64,000 nucleotides of DNA from Rhodomicrobium vannielii ATCC 17100 (GCF_000166055.1 NC_014664.1:682001-746000), one strand, 5' to 3'; positions 1 to 8,311 are shown, counted from the first letter of the stretch. Numbers and translations are program-made. Notes: a model not told the origin generated them from the letters alone.

Positions 1-2
1 CG

Positions 3-317
3 CCCTTGGGCAATCCAGCGATGAAAATGCCGATGATGGGCATGCACATGGCGATGCCGAACTGGGTCGCCACGATCCCGGGCGTGGACTCGGGCGCAAC
101 AGGCATGATGAAGGACATGATCAAGAAGAAGGGCGTCGCCTCCATCGACGAACTGCGCGACATGGCCCTCGAAGCCGAGGTCAAGATGATCGCCTGCCAG
201 ATGACGATGGACCTCTTCGAGTACAAGAAAGAGGACATGATCGAAGGAATGACGCTCGGCGGCGCGGCGACATACCTGGAGCAGGCGTTGAAGTCCGACG
301 TGAACCTGTTCGTCTAG
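3..317 (+). CDS. DsrE/DsrF/DsrH-like family protein, 5' end outside window
   Basis: The frame is open from the left edge, so the true start lies upstream. About 104 residues remain. They carry Met-rich stretches, a run ending MIKKKGVAS, the motif ACQMTMD with its cysteine, and a GGAATYLE segment near the C terminus. These are hallmarks of the DsrE/DsrF/DsrH-like peroxiredoxin-fold proteins thought to take part in sulfur relay or thiol handling. Full-length members have about 150-165 residues, so roughly a third is missing. A TusA-like gene follows 46 bases downstream on the same strand, a common pairing that supports a role in sulfur transfer. The exact substrate is not visible from the sequence. 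Confidence 0.85.
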   Translation, partial: PLGNPAMKMPMMGMHMAMPNWVATIPGVDSGATGMMKDMIKKKGVASIDELRDMALEAEVKMIACQMTMDLFEYKKEDMIEGMTLGGAATYLEQALKSDVNLFV

Positions 318-363
318 CACCGAAAAACAAAACCGACCCGCATTGCTTTCCAACGGAGGAATC

Positions 364-591
364 ATGGCCGACAAGACGCTCGACGCGAAAGGTCTCAACT
401 GTCCGCTGCCGATCTTGAGGACGAAAAAAATGCTGAACGAAGTTCCGGCTGGCGGCACGCTGGAGGTGCTCGCCACCGATCCCGGCTCCGTCGCCGATAT
501 GGCTTCCTTCTGCCGGACGACCGGAAACGAGCTTATGGAGTCGACGAAGGATGGCGACGTCTTCCGTTTCCTGATCAAGCACACGGCTTGA
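364..591 (+). CDS. tusA: TusA/SirA-family sulfurtransferase
   Basis: 75 residues from the ATG at 364, which is preceded by a strong Shine-Dalgarno CGGAGGA ending at 360; a TTG further upstream was rejected for that reason. The N-terminal motif LDAKGLNCPLPIL contains the single catalytic cysteine in the CPxP signature of TusA/SirA proteins, which accept persulfide sulfur on that residue and pass it to partner proteins. Length and the conserved LEVLATDPG strand fit the family (75-85 residues). It follows the DsrE-like gene and is probably co-transcribed with it. The physiological acceptor (tRNA thiolation, molybdenum cofactor or sulfur oxidation) cannot be decided here. Confidence 0.9.
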   Translation: MADKTLDAKGLNCPLPILRTKKMLNEVPAGGTLEVLATDPGSVADMASFCRTTGNELMESTKDGDVFRFLIKHTA

Positions 592-602
592 GCTTAAAGA
601 GG

Positions 603-634
603 GCTGGAGCCACTCCGATAAGTTCGGCTCCAGC
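603..634. terminator. Stem-loop after tusA, possible terminator
   Basis: A nine-base perfect inverted repeat, GCTGGAGCC (603-611) and GGCTCCAGC (626-634), with a 14-base loop begins 11 bases after the tusA stop. No T-run follows on the plus strand, so it may be a weak or factor-assisted terminator or an mRNA-stabilising hairpin. Confidence 0.5.
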
Positions 635-812
635 GCCAGCGTCCCGTAAGGGGCGCCACGGACGAACGAGATCTGGCGCCATCCGTTATTCCTTGCATAG
701 CTATGCCGCGCTACTCGCGTAGCATTCAACTGCCTCATTGCGCGCCACATTTTCTAACGCGCCTGCGGTCTCCAAAAAGACCCAATTATAACTACGACGC
801 GCCCATCGAGTT

Positions 813-828
813 TTGACTGATCGGTCAA
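813..828. promoter_or_regulatory. Palindromic operator candidate (TetR type)
   Basis: TTGACTGATCGGTCAA is a 16-base palindrome with one mismatched pair (T/G at positions 6 and 11). Length, symmetry and the TTGAC/GTCAA arms resemble operators bound by TetR-family dimers. It lies about 120 bases upstream of the synthase start codon, within promoter distance. No TetR gene lies in this window, so the regulator would have to be encoded elsewhere. Confidence 0.45.
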
Positions 829-912
829 GCAAATCCTGCGCCAACTGATATGTCTCAGGAGGCTACCGGAATCTCATCCACGGGCCGGATTCCTGCCATC
901 GCCGTTACTATC

Positions 913-947
913 TGTTCCTTGTCTGCAACACAAACAAGGAATACGCT
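913..947 (+). promoter_or_regulatory. Hairpin enclosing the Shine-Dalgarno site of the synthase gene
   Basis: TTCCTTGT at 915-922 is perfectly complementary to ACAAGGAA at 934-941, with an 11-base loop; one G-T and one T-A pair extend it to 913-943. The Shine-Dalgarno AAGGA (936-940) is in the 3' arm, seven bases before the ATG at 948. Folding would mask the ribosome binding site, so the structure could repress translation until melted or bound. The pairing is read directly; the regulatory role is inference. Confidence 0.55.
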
Positions 948-2216
948 ATGAGCGACCAGTTTAATCTTCACCACCAGACGCGGCTTCCGTCCGATCCCAA
1001 ATTCTTGTTCGACCGTGTCGAGTGCTACTATCGTGAGCGGCTCGATGAGACTTGGAAAGGGCGGCATCCGATGAAGGGCAGGAGCCCTGGATTGTCCGCT
1101 ATCAAGTTGCGCAGCAACGACTACTTGTGCGTTGCCGCCGACCGGCGCGTGATCGAAGCTGAGGTTCGCGCCTTGCAAGCCAGCGGTCACGGTGACTCGG
1201 TGTCCCGAACGTTCGTCCATCACGAGGCGGACGGGCTCAATGCCTTCGAACACCGCGTGGCGCGTCTGATGGGTTCGGAAGCCGCTGTGCTGGCCAACTC
1301 AGGCTATTGCGCCAATGTCGGTCTGATCCAGGCGATTTGCCGCCCCGACACGCCTGTGTTCCTCGACATGAAGGCGCATTTGTCGCTGTGGGAAGGCGTG
1401 AAGAGCGCGGGCGCCAAGCCCACACCCTTCCGCCACAACGATGCCGAGCATCTCGATCGCTTGATCGGGAAGGTTGGCCCCGGCGTGATCGTGGTCGATG
1501 CCCTCTACAGCATCGACGGCAACATCGCCGCGCTGGAGGACTTCGTCGAGGTTGCCGAGCGGCGCGGCTGCGCGCTGGTCGTCGACGAGACGCATTCCTT
1601 CGGCACGCACGGCCCCGATGGCGCCGGTCTTGTCGCAGCCCTTGGCCTCAGCCATCGCGTGCACTTCCGCACCGTCGGCCTGTCCAAGGCCGTGGCGAGC
1701 CGCGGCGGCCTGGTCATATGCTCGCAGCGCAACGCCGAGTTCCTGCGCTACGAATCGCTGCCCGTGATCTTCAGCACTCAGGTGCTCGCTCATGAGGTCG
1801 CGGGGTATAACGCTGCTCTCGATATTTTCGCCAACGAACCGTCGCGGCAGCGTCTCTTGCACAGCAATCATCGTTACCTGACCAATGGCCTCGATGAGCT
1901 GGGCTACAATGTCGACTTGTCGAGGTCGCAGATCATCGCCCTTGAGGCGGGCGAGATTCTCGAGACAATCAAGCTGCGCGATGCGCTTGAGAAGCGCGAT
2001 GTCTTCGGCGCGATCTTCCTGCCGCCGGCGACGCCTGCGAAGCGCTGCATCATCCGCTTCACGGTGAATTGCGGGTTGACCAGGGACGAGCTTGATCGCG
2101 TGCTGGCGGTATGCGCGGAGATCAGGGACGAAGTCGGTCTGGCATCGTGGCCGTCGACGCGGCGCCGGGGCCGTCAGGCCCGCGTGGCTAGCCTCCCGAC
2201 CGCGCTTGCGGCATAG
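948..2216 (+). CDS. lqsA: Alpha-hydroxyketone autoinducer synthase (CqsA/LqsA-like)
   Basis: 422 residues, a fold-type I PLP enzyme of the alpha-oxoamine synthase family. Visible landmarks: SRTFVHHEADGLNAFE, the cofactor Asp/His region VVDETHSFGTHGP, and the PLP lysine in GLSKAVASRGG (Lys247). CqsA of Vibrio cholerae and LqsA of Legionella make alpha-hydroxyketone signals from acyl-CoA and an amino acid. The motif LYSIDGNIAALED and the THSFGTHGPDGAG sequence fit CqsA better than 5-aminolevulinate synthase, KBL or BioF, and the neighbours are the matching kinase and regulator. It is about 30 residues longer than V. cholerae CqsA, with an Arg-rich C-terminal tail that overlaps the convergent kinase gene by 29 bases. 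Start: ATG with AAGGA seven bases upstream. The exact product chain length is unknown. Confidence 0.82.
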   Translation: MSDQFNLHHQTRLPSDPKFLFDRVECYYRERLDETWKGRHPMKGRSPGLSAIKLRSNDYLCVAADRRVIEAEVRALQASGHGDSVSRTFVHHEADGLNAFEHRVARLMGSEAAVLANSGYCANVGLIQAICRPDTPVFLDMKAHLSLWEGVKSAGAKPTPFRHNDAEHLDRLIGKVGPGVIVVDALYSIDGNIAALEDFVEVAERRGCALVVDETHSFGTHGPDGAGLVAALGLSHRVHFRTVGLSKAVASRGGLVICSQRNAEFLRYESLPVIFSTQVLAHEVAGYNAALDIFANEPSRQRLLHSNHRYLTNGLDELGYNVDLSRSQIIALEAGEILETIKLRDALEKRDVFGAIFLPPATPAKRCIIRFTVNCGLTRDELDRVLAVCAEIRDEVGLASWPSTRRRGRQARVASLPTALAA

Positions 2217-3582
2217 CGGGGCTTGACAAGGCGGACGCGGCGTCAGCCGCGTCCAACCTTTTTGCCTCGACGATGGGGAGCCTGATTTCGAAGCTCGTGC
2301 CTTTGCCAAGCTCCGATGAGCAGGAGATGCTGCCGTCGAAACCTTCGACGACGCGCCTGCAAAAAGACAGACCGATGCCGGTGCCGCCGGTTGCTGCGTG
2401 GCCTGTCACGAACGGTACGAAGATATAGGGGAGTGTCGCCGCCTCAAGGCCGGGGCCGGTGTCGGTGATCGAGAGTATGTGTCCGGCCGATGTCGTTCTC
2501 GCCTCTATGAGGATCTGCCCGTCTCCTCCAGCGACCGCGCGGAGGGCGTTCTTGACGAGGTTGAAAATGACGTGAACCATCAGGATCTCCACGCCCTGAT
2601 AGATGAAGTTGTCGCAGACGCGAACCTCGATCAACTCGCGTTCGCCGGGGCGGAATTGAAAGCGGCCGACCGCTTCATCGATCGTGCTGGCGATGGCATA
2701 AAACTTCATGCGCTCTTGAGAATAGCTCTCATCCCTGAGGTTGGTGAGGAGCATATCGATGACAAGGTTTGCTGCGACAGCGTGCTTATCGACGCGTTGG
2801 AGAGCGCCACTCAGCGCAACCATATCGCGATCGCTCAGGGTGTGATCGTAGCCGCGCTCCTGCGCCCACTGGTTGACCGCGCTCAACCGTTCGAGGTGGT
2901 CTCTTGTCTTGTTGGCGTCGAGCCGGATACCAAGCAAGGGCGTGCGCATCTCATGCGCGATACTGCTCGCGAGAGCGCGCGCTGCAATGAGCTTGTCACG
3001 CGCGATGACGCGCTCGCTGTGCGAGAGGAAAACCACCGCACTCAGGATGAAGCCGTAAACGGGGAGGAGAAGCAAAAATTCGGTCGGGACATCGATCTGC
3101 CCGGACAGCAGCCAATAGCCGATAAGCGCGATCAGCACCCCCAATATCGAGACCAGGACGCCGTTGGCCAGATCGTAGAGCAGAAACGTGAACAGGATTA
3201 TCGCGGTCTCTGACATCAGCCAGACGCTATTCTCCCCGTTCATGAGTAACATCAGCGTAAAAAACACCGGTCCTACGAACAGGAGGGACCAATAACAATA
3301 GGGCAAGTAATACGTTATCAGGTGTCTTGGCCAATAGCGCCTAAGCGCCACCGGGATGCAGAGCGCGGTTCCCACAACCCTTAACGTCAAGTTCTCGTAA
3401 GGTTGCGGAAAAACGTATGCCCAGATGAAATAATAAAAGGGGAAAGCAATAAGGGCGAGCAGCCCTGTGGCTGGCAGCTTGTATGCTGAGACAGCGTGGT
3501 ACTCAACATACGCACCGCGAAGACGGCGCACAAGATTGCGCAACCGGGAGAGCAAGGCCCGCCCCATCAGACGTTGGGTCAT
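2188..3582 (-). CDS. lqsS: Membrane sensor histidine kinase of the AHK system (CqsS/LqsS-like)
   Basis: 464 residues from the ATG at 3582 (a GTG at 3597 is also possible). The N-terminal 190 residues contain about six hydrophobic helices with almost no periplasmic loop, as in the CqsS/LqsS sensing domain. The HisKA helix has SSIAHEMRTPL with the phospho-acceptor His210. The ATPase domain shows the N box NLVKNALRAV, G1 box DTGPGL and G2 box GGTGIGLSFC. There is no receiver at the C terminus, unlike V. cholerae CqsS but like Legionella LqsS, which signals to a separate LqsR. It lies between the synthase (convergent, 29-base overlap) and the response regulator (divergent). Membrane location and AHK as ligand are inferred from family and context. 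Confidence 0.78.
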   Translation of the reverse strand: MTQRLMGRALLSRLRNLVRRLRGAYVEYHAVSAYKLPATGLLALIAFPFYYFIWAYVFPQPYENLTLRVVGTALCIPVALRRYWPRHLITYYLPYCYWSLLFVGPVFFTLMLLMNGENSVWLMSETAIILFTFLLYDLANGVLVSILGVLIALIGYWLLSGQIDVPTEFLLLLPVYGFILSAVVFLSHSERVIARDKLIAARALASSIAHEMRTPLLGIRLDANKTRDHLERLSAVNQWAQERGYDHTLSDRDMVALSGALQRVDKHAVAANLVIDMLLTNLRDESYSQERMKFYAIASTIDEAVGRFQFRPGERELIEVRVCDNFIYQGVEILMVHVIFNLVKNALRAVAGGDGQILIEARTTSAGHILSITDTGPGLEAATLPYIFVPFVTGHAATGGTGIGLSFCRRVVEGFDGSISCSSELGKGTSFEIRLPIVEAKRLDAADAASALSSPAMPQARSGG

Positions 3583-3710
3583 AATGCCAAGTCGCACGAC
3601 TACGAACTTTCACTTGCACGATATCATGTGCGGAAATTATAAAGTTTTCGCTTAAGCTGCCCGAAGTGCCTTACGATCGCCTTTGGCGTCCGAGGATCAG
3701 GACTGTACTT

Positions 3711-4733
3711 ATGAGCACATTGCTGCCGCTCTACCACCCGACGACATGCCTCGTCATCGACGACGATCGGCTCTATCTCGACAGCTTCGACTACAATTAT
3801 GCCGATGTCACGCTGTGCGCAACCGAGCATCGCCCGGAGCAAGCCATCCAGCGCCTCCTGAAAGATGCGGAGCGGACCGGCTTGCGGATCGAAGAAGCTA
3901 ATCGTGCGCCGGTTGATGAAGGGGAGGCGGCCGATCCCGTCATTCGCCTGCCAGCATCGCGCATCGCCGCAATGGCCCGAGATCCCGCCCGTTTTTCGCG
4001 CGTTTCGGTGGTCGTGGTCGATTTCGCAATGCCGAGCATGACCGGCGTCGAACTCCTCCAGAAGATCAAGCACCTGCCGGTCAAAAAGGTGCTCCTGACC
4101 GGCAAAACGGGGGATTCGACGGCCGTCGCCGCCTTCAACGAGGGCCTGATCAACCTGTTTCTGGTCAAGCAAGACCCAGACCTGCCCGAAAAGCTGAGGC
4201 GGATCATACGAGAGTTGCAGGTCGCTTATTTCAGGGACATCACCGCGCCGTTGGAACCCATCGCAAAGCTTGAGGACACGGCGTTCCTCGACGATCCAGG
4301 GATTGCGAGTTGGTACCATACCCTCGCCGAGCGCATCGGAGCGGTCGAGCACTATCTCCTGCCGTCACCGCCGGGCCTGATGCTGGTCGACGAGGCGGGG
4401 CAGGTCACCATCGCGTGGATCAACAACCCGGATCGGATGCGCGCTCAACTCGAGATTGCGATCGATATCGGCGCTCCCGCGGCGCTTTTGAAAGAGCTAC
4501 GCGCCGGCAACACGATCCTCACCTGCCCGACGCCGACCGGGTTCTACGAAGAGCAGTACGAGCTCGATTGGCGAAAGTACGCTTTGCCGTGCGAGGAAAT
4601 CAGGGGGAACACGCTCTGGAAAGTCGCGATCCAGCGCGACCGGGCACTTTGCTTGTCGCGGGCACTTGGCTTGTCGGCAGTCTCGTTGCGCCAATACCGC
4701 CAGTCGCAGGCCGGGGGCGTCTGCGAAATCTAG
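3711..4733 (+). CDS. lqsR: Response regulator of the AHK system (LqsR-like)
   Basis: 340 residues from the ATG at 3711, with AGGA eight bases upstream (an in-frame GTG lies at 3666). The N terminus has a receiver domain: acidic pair in VIDDDRLYLDSF, phospho-acceptor in VVVDFAMPSMTG (Asp104) and conserved Lys in VLLTGKTG. About 45 extra residues lie between the acidic pair and the acceptor, so the Asp is near 104 instead of about 54. Legionella LqsR has the same elongated layout, with, as I recall, Asp108. The C-terminal 150 residues match no common output domain I recognise and contain no visible helix-turn-helix. Its output may therefore be protein-protein or another non-DNA mechanism. It is divergent from the kinase, sharing a control region of about 130 bases. 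Confidence 0.75.
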   Translation: MSTLLPLYHPTTCLVIDDDRLYLDSFDYNYADVTLCATEHRPEQAIQRLLKDAERTGLRIEEANRAPVDEGEAADPVIRLPASRIAAMARDPARFSRVSVVVVDFAMPSMTGVELLQKIKHLPVKKVLLTGKTGDSTAVAAFNEGLINLFLVKQDPDLPEKLRRIIRELQVAYFRDITAPLEPIAKLEDTAFLDDPGIASWYHTLAERIGAVEHYLLPSPPGLMLVDEAGQVTIAWINNPDRMRAQLEIAIDIGAPAALLKELRAGNTILTCPTPTGFYEEQYELDWRKYALPCEEIRGNTLWKVAIQRDRALCLSRALGLSAVSLRQYRQSQAGGVCEI

Positions 4734-5053
4734 CAATGTCGAGTCGTGGCGCAACGCCATCGTTATCTCGGCGCATCCTCCATCTGGAACGATCACACTG
4801 CCTGCGCGTCCGGCGTCTTCGCTGGTGAACGAGATCGACCCGCGCCGTATCTCGGGCAGCAGGATGCCTGCTTGCTGGGCCGTCTCGCGTCGTCCAGTCC
4901 CTTTTTCAAGCTGCCAGAGCAGGTGGCATCTTGCATGCCTTGTCGAGCGCAGGCGGTCGCCCATCCACAGTCCATGGCGTCGAGCCGATCGAGCCGGGCT
5001 GGATGCGTGGCCGCCCCGACTTCGGACAAACACACTTACGACAGTTCTTGTGA
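4734..5053. other. Gene-free stretch after the response regulator
   Basis: No reading frame here has recognisable motifs. A minus-strand open frame crosses it but lacks any family signature and has no convincing start. It precedes a decayed kinase and may be degraded DNA of the same former gene. Confidence 0.4.
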
Positions 5054-5547
5054 TTTCAAGGGAAACCGCGGTACGCCACCACCCTCGCCGAGTGCGGTGA
5101 CGCTTTTCAGGCCCGCATTCTGGCGCTCTCAAAGACGCACAATCTGCGCACCGAGAGCCATTGGGAGGGCGCTTCCTTGCGGCGCATCCTCGCTGCGGAG
5201 CTTTCGCCCTATGGTCGCGCGGGTAATGAGCCGCGTTTCGCGCTCGACGGGGAGACCGTGAACCTGTCTCCGGGGCAGGTCCTTATGCTCGGGATGGCGG
5301 TTCAAGAACTGACGACGAATGCCGCGAAGTACGGTGCTCTTTCTACCCAGTCCGGCAGGGTCGATGTCACTGGAGCGTCGACAGGAACGGGGCCGAGGAG
5401 GTCGCGCGAATTCGATGGGTTGAGAGTGGTTGACCGACCGTGAGTCTGCTAACGCGGCAGAGTTTCGGGTCTCATCTGATTGAACGCGGGCTCTCGTTCG
5501 AAACGGGGAGCGAAGTTCGCCTGGAGTTCGCGCCCGCGGGTCTTTGA
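5054..5547 (+). pseudogene. Decayed HWE-family histidine kinase, C-terminal part
   Basis: One frame encodes FQARILALSKTHNL, then WEGASL, then LSPGQVLMLGMAVQELTTNAAKYGALS, the typical C-terminal half of HWE/HisKA_2 kinases (N box with AVQELTTNAAKYGAL). At about 5369-5371 one base is missing: the expected Thr-Trp is read as ACTGG, and the frame moves. The new frame continues WSVDRNGAEEVARIRWVESG, meets an in-frame TGA at 5431-5433 where glycine is expected, then resumes as SFGSHLIERGLSFETGSEV and ends at 5547. The dimerisation and sensory part is missing upstream. The gene is therefore inactivated by one frameshift, one nonsense codon and a 5' loss. It may once have belonged to the neighbouring signalling cluster. 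Confidence 0.8.
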
Positions 5548-5795
5548 TGCGCGATCACGATGCCGCTCAAGCGCGCGGATAACTGATGGGGAGCGAACCG
5601 CAAAATGAGCCGGAGCAGGGTTGCGAGCGTGGCTTTTCTCTCCGGCTCCTTCCCTGGGGGATGAGGCGGGATGACGTCGCTGGCGTCACGCCTGCGCGCG
5701 GGCAAAGCTGGTGCGGGTAGCCGCGGGCTTCGGTGTTGAGGCTGTCCAGCGCTCCGGGAGCGATGAGGCGTTTCCGTAATCTTGCGGCGAGAATT

Positions 5796-5885
5796 TGGCG
5801 GAGGGGGTGGGATTCGAACCCACGGTACGGTTGCCCGCACGCCGGTTTTCAAGACCGGTCTATTAAACCACTCTAGCACCCCTCC
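5796..5885 (-). tRNA. tRNA-Ser (UGA anticodon)
   Basis: The minus strand folds as a class II tRNA: acceptor GGAGGGG/CCCCTCC, discriminator G and an encoded CCA at 5798-5796. The anticodon loop CTTGAAA gives anticodon TGA (5851-5849). A long variable arm and a T arm with GGTTCGAATCC are present. The long variable arm and UGA anticodon identify serine. Length is 90 bases with CCA. Confidence 0.97.
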
Positions 5886-6146
5886 ACTGGATGCTGGCCG
5901 CTCGCTTGCCGAGCGCTGGAACGCTTTGCGCCGGGATCGACAGACACACAGCGCCACGCCGCTCGCCGGTTCACACCGAAGCACGCCAGACTTTCCACGG
6001 CGATGGATAACAAATGCGCCCTCGCGGAGCAACTGCGATGGCGATGTGTCGGGAGCTTCTTCGCGTTCTTCGGCGCAAAGAAGCTCCGTCTCCTGTTTCG
6101 CATGCGGAAGCGAGATGCGTCCCGCGTGCGCTCGTTTCCGAAGTGG

Positions 6147-8192
6147 CTACTTCAGCGACGCATAGGTATTGGCGTCGACGTTGAACGTCAGGCCGCCGAA
6201 GACCGAGAGGCCCGGCGTGTTGTAGCGGCGCACCGTCTCATACTTCTCGTCGAGCAGGTTTTCGCCGCGCACATAGGCGGTAAGGCCCGGACGGATGTCG
6301 TAGCTGAGCTTCGCGTTGAGCAGCACGTAATCTTCGAGCTGGTAATTGCTCGAATCCACGGTGTCGAGCGCGAAACGCGTGTTGACGTTCGCCTTGACGG
6401 TGTCGAACAGCACCGCGTCCGCGCCGAGCGTGATGCTGTTGCGCGGGATGCGGACGAGGCGCGAGCCATCCTCCGCCCTTGCATCGACATAGGTGTAGCC
6501 CGCCGACAGCGTGAGCCACGGCGTGACCATCGCCGCGCCGGAAAGCTCCACGCCCTCGCGATGTGTCGTGCCGGGGATCTGCTGGTAGACCCACTTCCAG
6601 TTGGCGTCATAACCACCGCCAATCTCATTCGTAGTGTCGACCTGGAAATACGTACCGCTTAAACGATAGCGCTTGTTGTCGAACCACTGATCGAAACCGA
6701 CGTCCCAGCTTTCACTTTCCTCGGGCTTAAGACCAGTGTTGCCGGAAACCCACTCGTTGTTTGCGTAGAGTTCATAAAGGCTCGGCGCGCGGAAGCCCGT
6801 GCCAGTGCTGGCGCGCAGTTTTGTTTGCGTAGGTTCATAGAAGTACGCGCCGGTGAAGCGGTACGTCTGAAAGTCACCGAAGGTGCTGTGCTCATCGTTG
6901 CGGCCGCCACCGGTGATCGTCAACCCCTTCAGCGGCTCCACCGAAAGTTGAGCGAAGACACCCGTCAGATCGATTCCGTGCTGGGAGTAAGCGCCGGTCT
7001 CAGCGGTTTCTTCCATGTAGTCGGCACCCGCTGTCACGGTCGCCCATTTCGTGATTTTCGCCGTGCCGAGATAGTCCACCTTCCAGCGGTCGCCGGTATA
7101 GGAGTCGTTGACGGCTGAACCACTGGACCATCCCCACTGATCGCGATCAAGTTTCATGCCTTGAATCGAAACCGTGTTGACGAAAGCGCCATCGAAAAGC
7201 TTGACCTCGGTGCCTACACGGCCGGACTGCTGGCTGTTTACACCGCGCGCGCCTGGCCATCCGTCTGGCGCCAGCCCCCAGGAATCGTAGGTGCTGTCGT
7301 AGTTATGCTTTTCCTCCAGAGCGCGCGCAGCAAAGAAGACTTTCACATCGTTGGAAAGCTTGTATTCGCCTGTGCCGCTGAAGGTCAGGTTGCGGTAACC
7401 GTCGTCTTCATTTCCAATCGCCAGAGCGGAATAGCCATCGCTGCGCACACTTTGCACGGTGAAGCGCGCATAACCGCGATCCGTGCCGTAGGCCGCGCTC
7501 GCCGTGCCGCGCTGGGTGTTGTAGGAGCCTGTCTCGCCGGAAGCCGTCATCGAAGCGCCGAGCACGGGGCGCGCCGTGTCGATTGAAATCACACCGCCGA
7601 TCGCCTGACCGCCGTAGAGCAGGCTTTGCGAGCCTTTCAACACCTCGATGCGCTGGACATCGGTGGCGAGGATAGTTTCAAGCGCCGTCGTGACCTGCGT
7701 CCCGGTGGGATCGGATACATCCAGCCCGTCGACCTGCACCTTCACATATTTAGAAGCCGCGCCCCAAATGAAATAAGATGTTGTGCTGGCCGGCCCCGAC
7801 TGCGCCACAGAGACGCCCGGCACCTGCGCGAGATAGTCCTGCACATAGGTGCGCGACTGCGCCTCGATCTGGTCGCGCGTGATGACCGTGACCGCGGAGC
7901 CGACCTTGGTAATGTCGGTGGGCACGCGGTTCGCGGAATAGATCACATCGCGTGACGCCTCGCCCGGCACCGCCTCTGCGGGCTCGGCCTGCCCTTGCGC
8001 AACGGCCGGGGCTTCCTTCTTTTTCTTCGGCGTTGCGGCTTTCTTCTTCTGCTTGTCGGCCTCGTCCTTCTTGACGACGACGGGCGGCAGGGTGTCCGAA
8101 CGAGCGGCGGTTTGGGCCTGTGCATTCGCGGCGAGCGCGACAAGGCTGACGAGCGCGACGCAGGAGCGCGCGCGCGGATAGGAAACGGGCAT
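6147..8192 (-). CDS. TonB-dependent outer membrane receptor, BtuB-like
   Basis: 681 residues from the ATG at 8192. A signal peptide ends at ANAQAQ. It is followed by an unusual Lys-rich linker of about 35 residues, then a plug domain (VTVITRDQIEAQS, LAQVPGVSV, RIEVLKGSQSLLYGGQAIGGVISI) and a 22-strand-type barrel with LRASTGTGFRAPSLYELY and a terminal strand ending in polar residues. The plug resembles the cobalamin receptor BtuB. A cobalamin riboswitch directly upstream makes vitamin B12 or a corrinoid the likely ligand. The protein sits in the outer membrane and uses TonB energy. No btuCDF genes lie nearby. An earlier in-frame start at 8264 is less likely because it would precede the signal peptide. 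Confidence 0.88.
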   Translation of the reverse strand: MPVSYPRARSCVALVSLVALAANAQAQTAARSDTLPPVVVKKDEADKQKKKAATPKKKKEAPAVAQGQAEPAEAVPGEASRDVIYSANRVPTDITKVGSAVTVITRDQIEAQSRTYVQDYLAQVPGVSVAQSGPASTTSYFIWGAASKYVKVQVDGLDVSDPTGTQVTTALETILATDVQRIEVLKGSQSLLYGGQAIGGVISIDTARPVLGASMTASGETGSYNTQRGTASAAYGTDRGYARFTVQSVRSDGYSALAIGNEDDGYRNLTFSGTGEYKLSNDVKVFFAARALEEKHNYDSTYDSWGLAPDGWPGARGVNSQQSGRVGTEVKLFDGAFVNTVSIQGMKLDRDQWGWSSGSAVNDSYTGDRWKVDYLGTAKITKWATVTAGADYMEETAETGAYSQHGIDLTGVFAQLSVEPLKGLTITGGGRNDEHSTFGDFQTYRFTGAYFYEPTQTKLRASTGTGFRAPSLYELYANNEWVSGNTGLKPEESESWDVGFDQWFDNKRYRLSGTYFQVDTTNEIGGGYDANWKWVYQQIPGTTHREGVELSGAAMVTPWLTLSAGYTYVDARAEDGSRLVRIPRNSITLGADAVLFDTVKANVNTRFALDTVDSSNYQLEDYVLLNAKLSYDIRPGLTAYVRGENLLDEKYETVRRYNTPGLSVFGGLTFNVDANTYASLK

Positions 8193-8311
8193 TTTGGCCT
8201 CGCGATAACGTGACACGTCACCACGAACCAAAGTCAGGAACGCCGCGTATTGAGCGGATTCCAAGCCCCATCAGGACACCCCGCCCGACGTGTTCGCGCG
8301 TGACCACGGCT

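Larger units (their letters stand above)
635..947 (+). promoter_or_regulatory. Leader and promoter region of the autoinducer synthase gene
   Basis: No coding region is supported here. The stretch holds a TetR-type palindrome at 813-828 and, just before the synthase ATG, an inverted repeat that includes the Shine-Dalgarno sequence (913-943). An isolated AGGAGG at 857-862 has no start codon in range and is probably untranslated leader. Confidence 0.5.

Noticed and set aside
855-1253. Minus-strand open frame of about 130 codons over the synthase start
   Set aside because: It lies antisense to the well-supported synthase gene, has no motifs and no ribosome site.
4497-5132. Long minus-strand frame across the end of the response regulator and the gap
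   Set aside because: Overlaps a good gene on the other strand and shows no recognisable domain; open frames of this size arise by chance at high GC.
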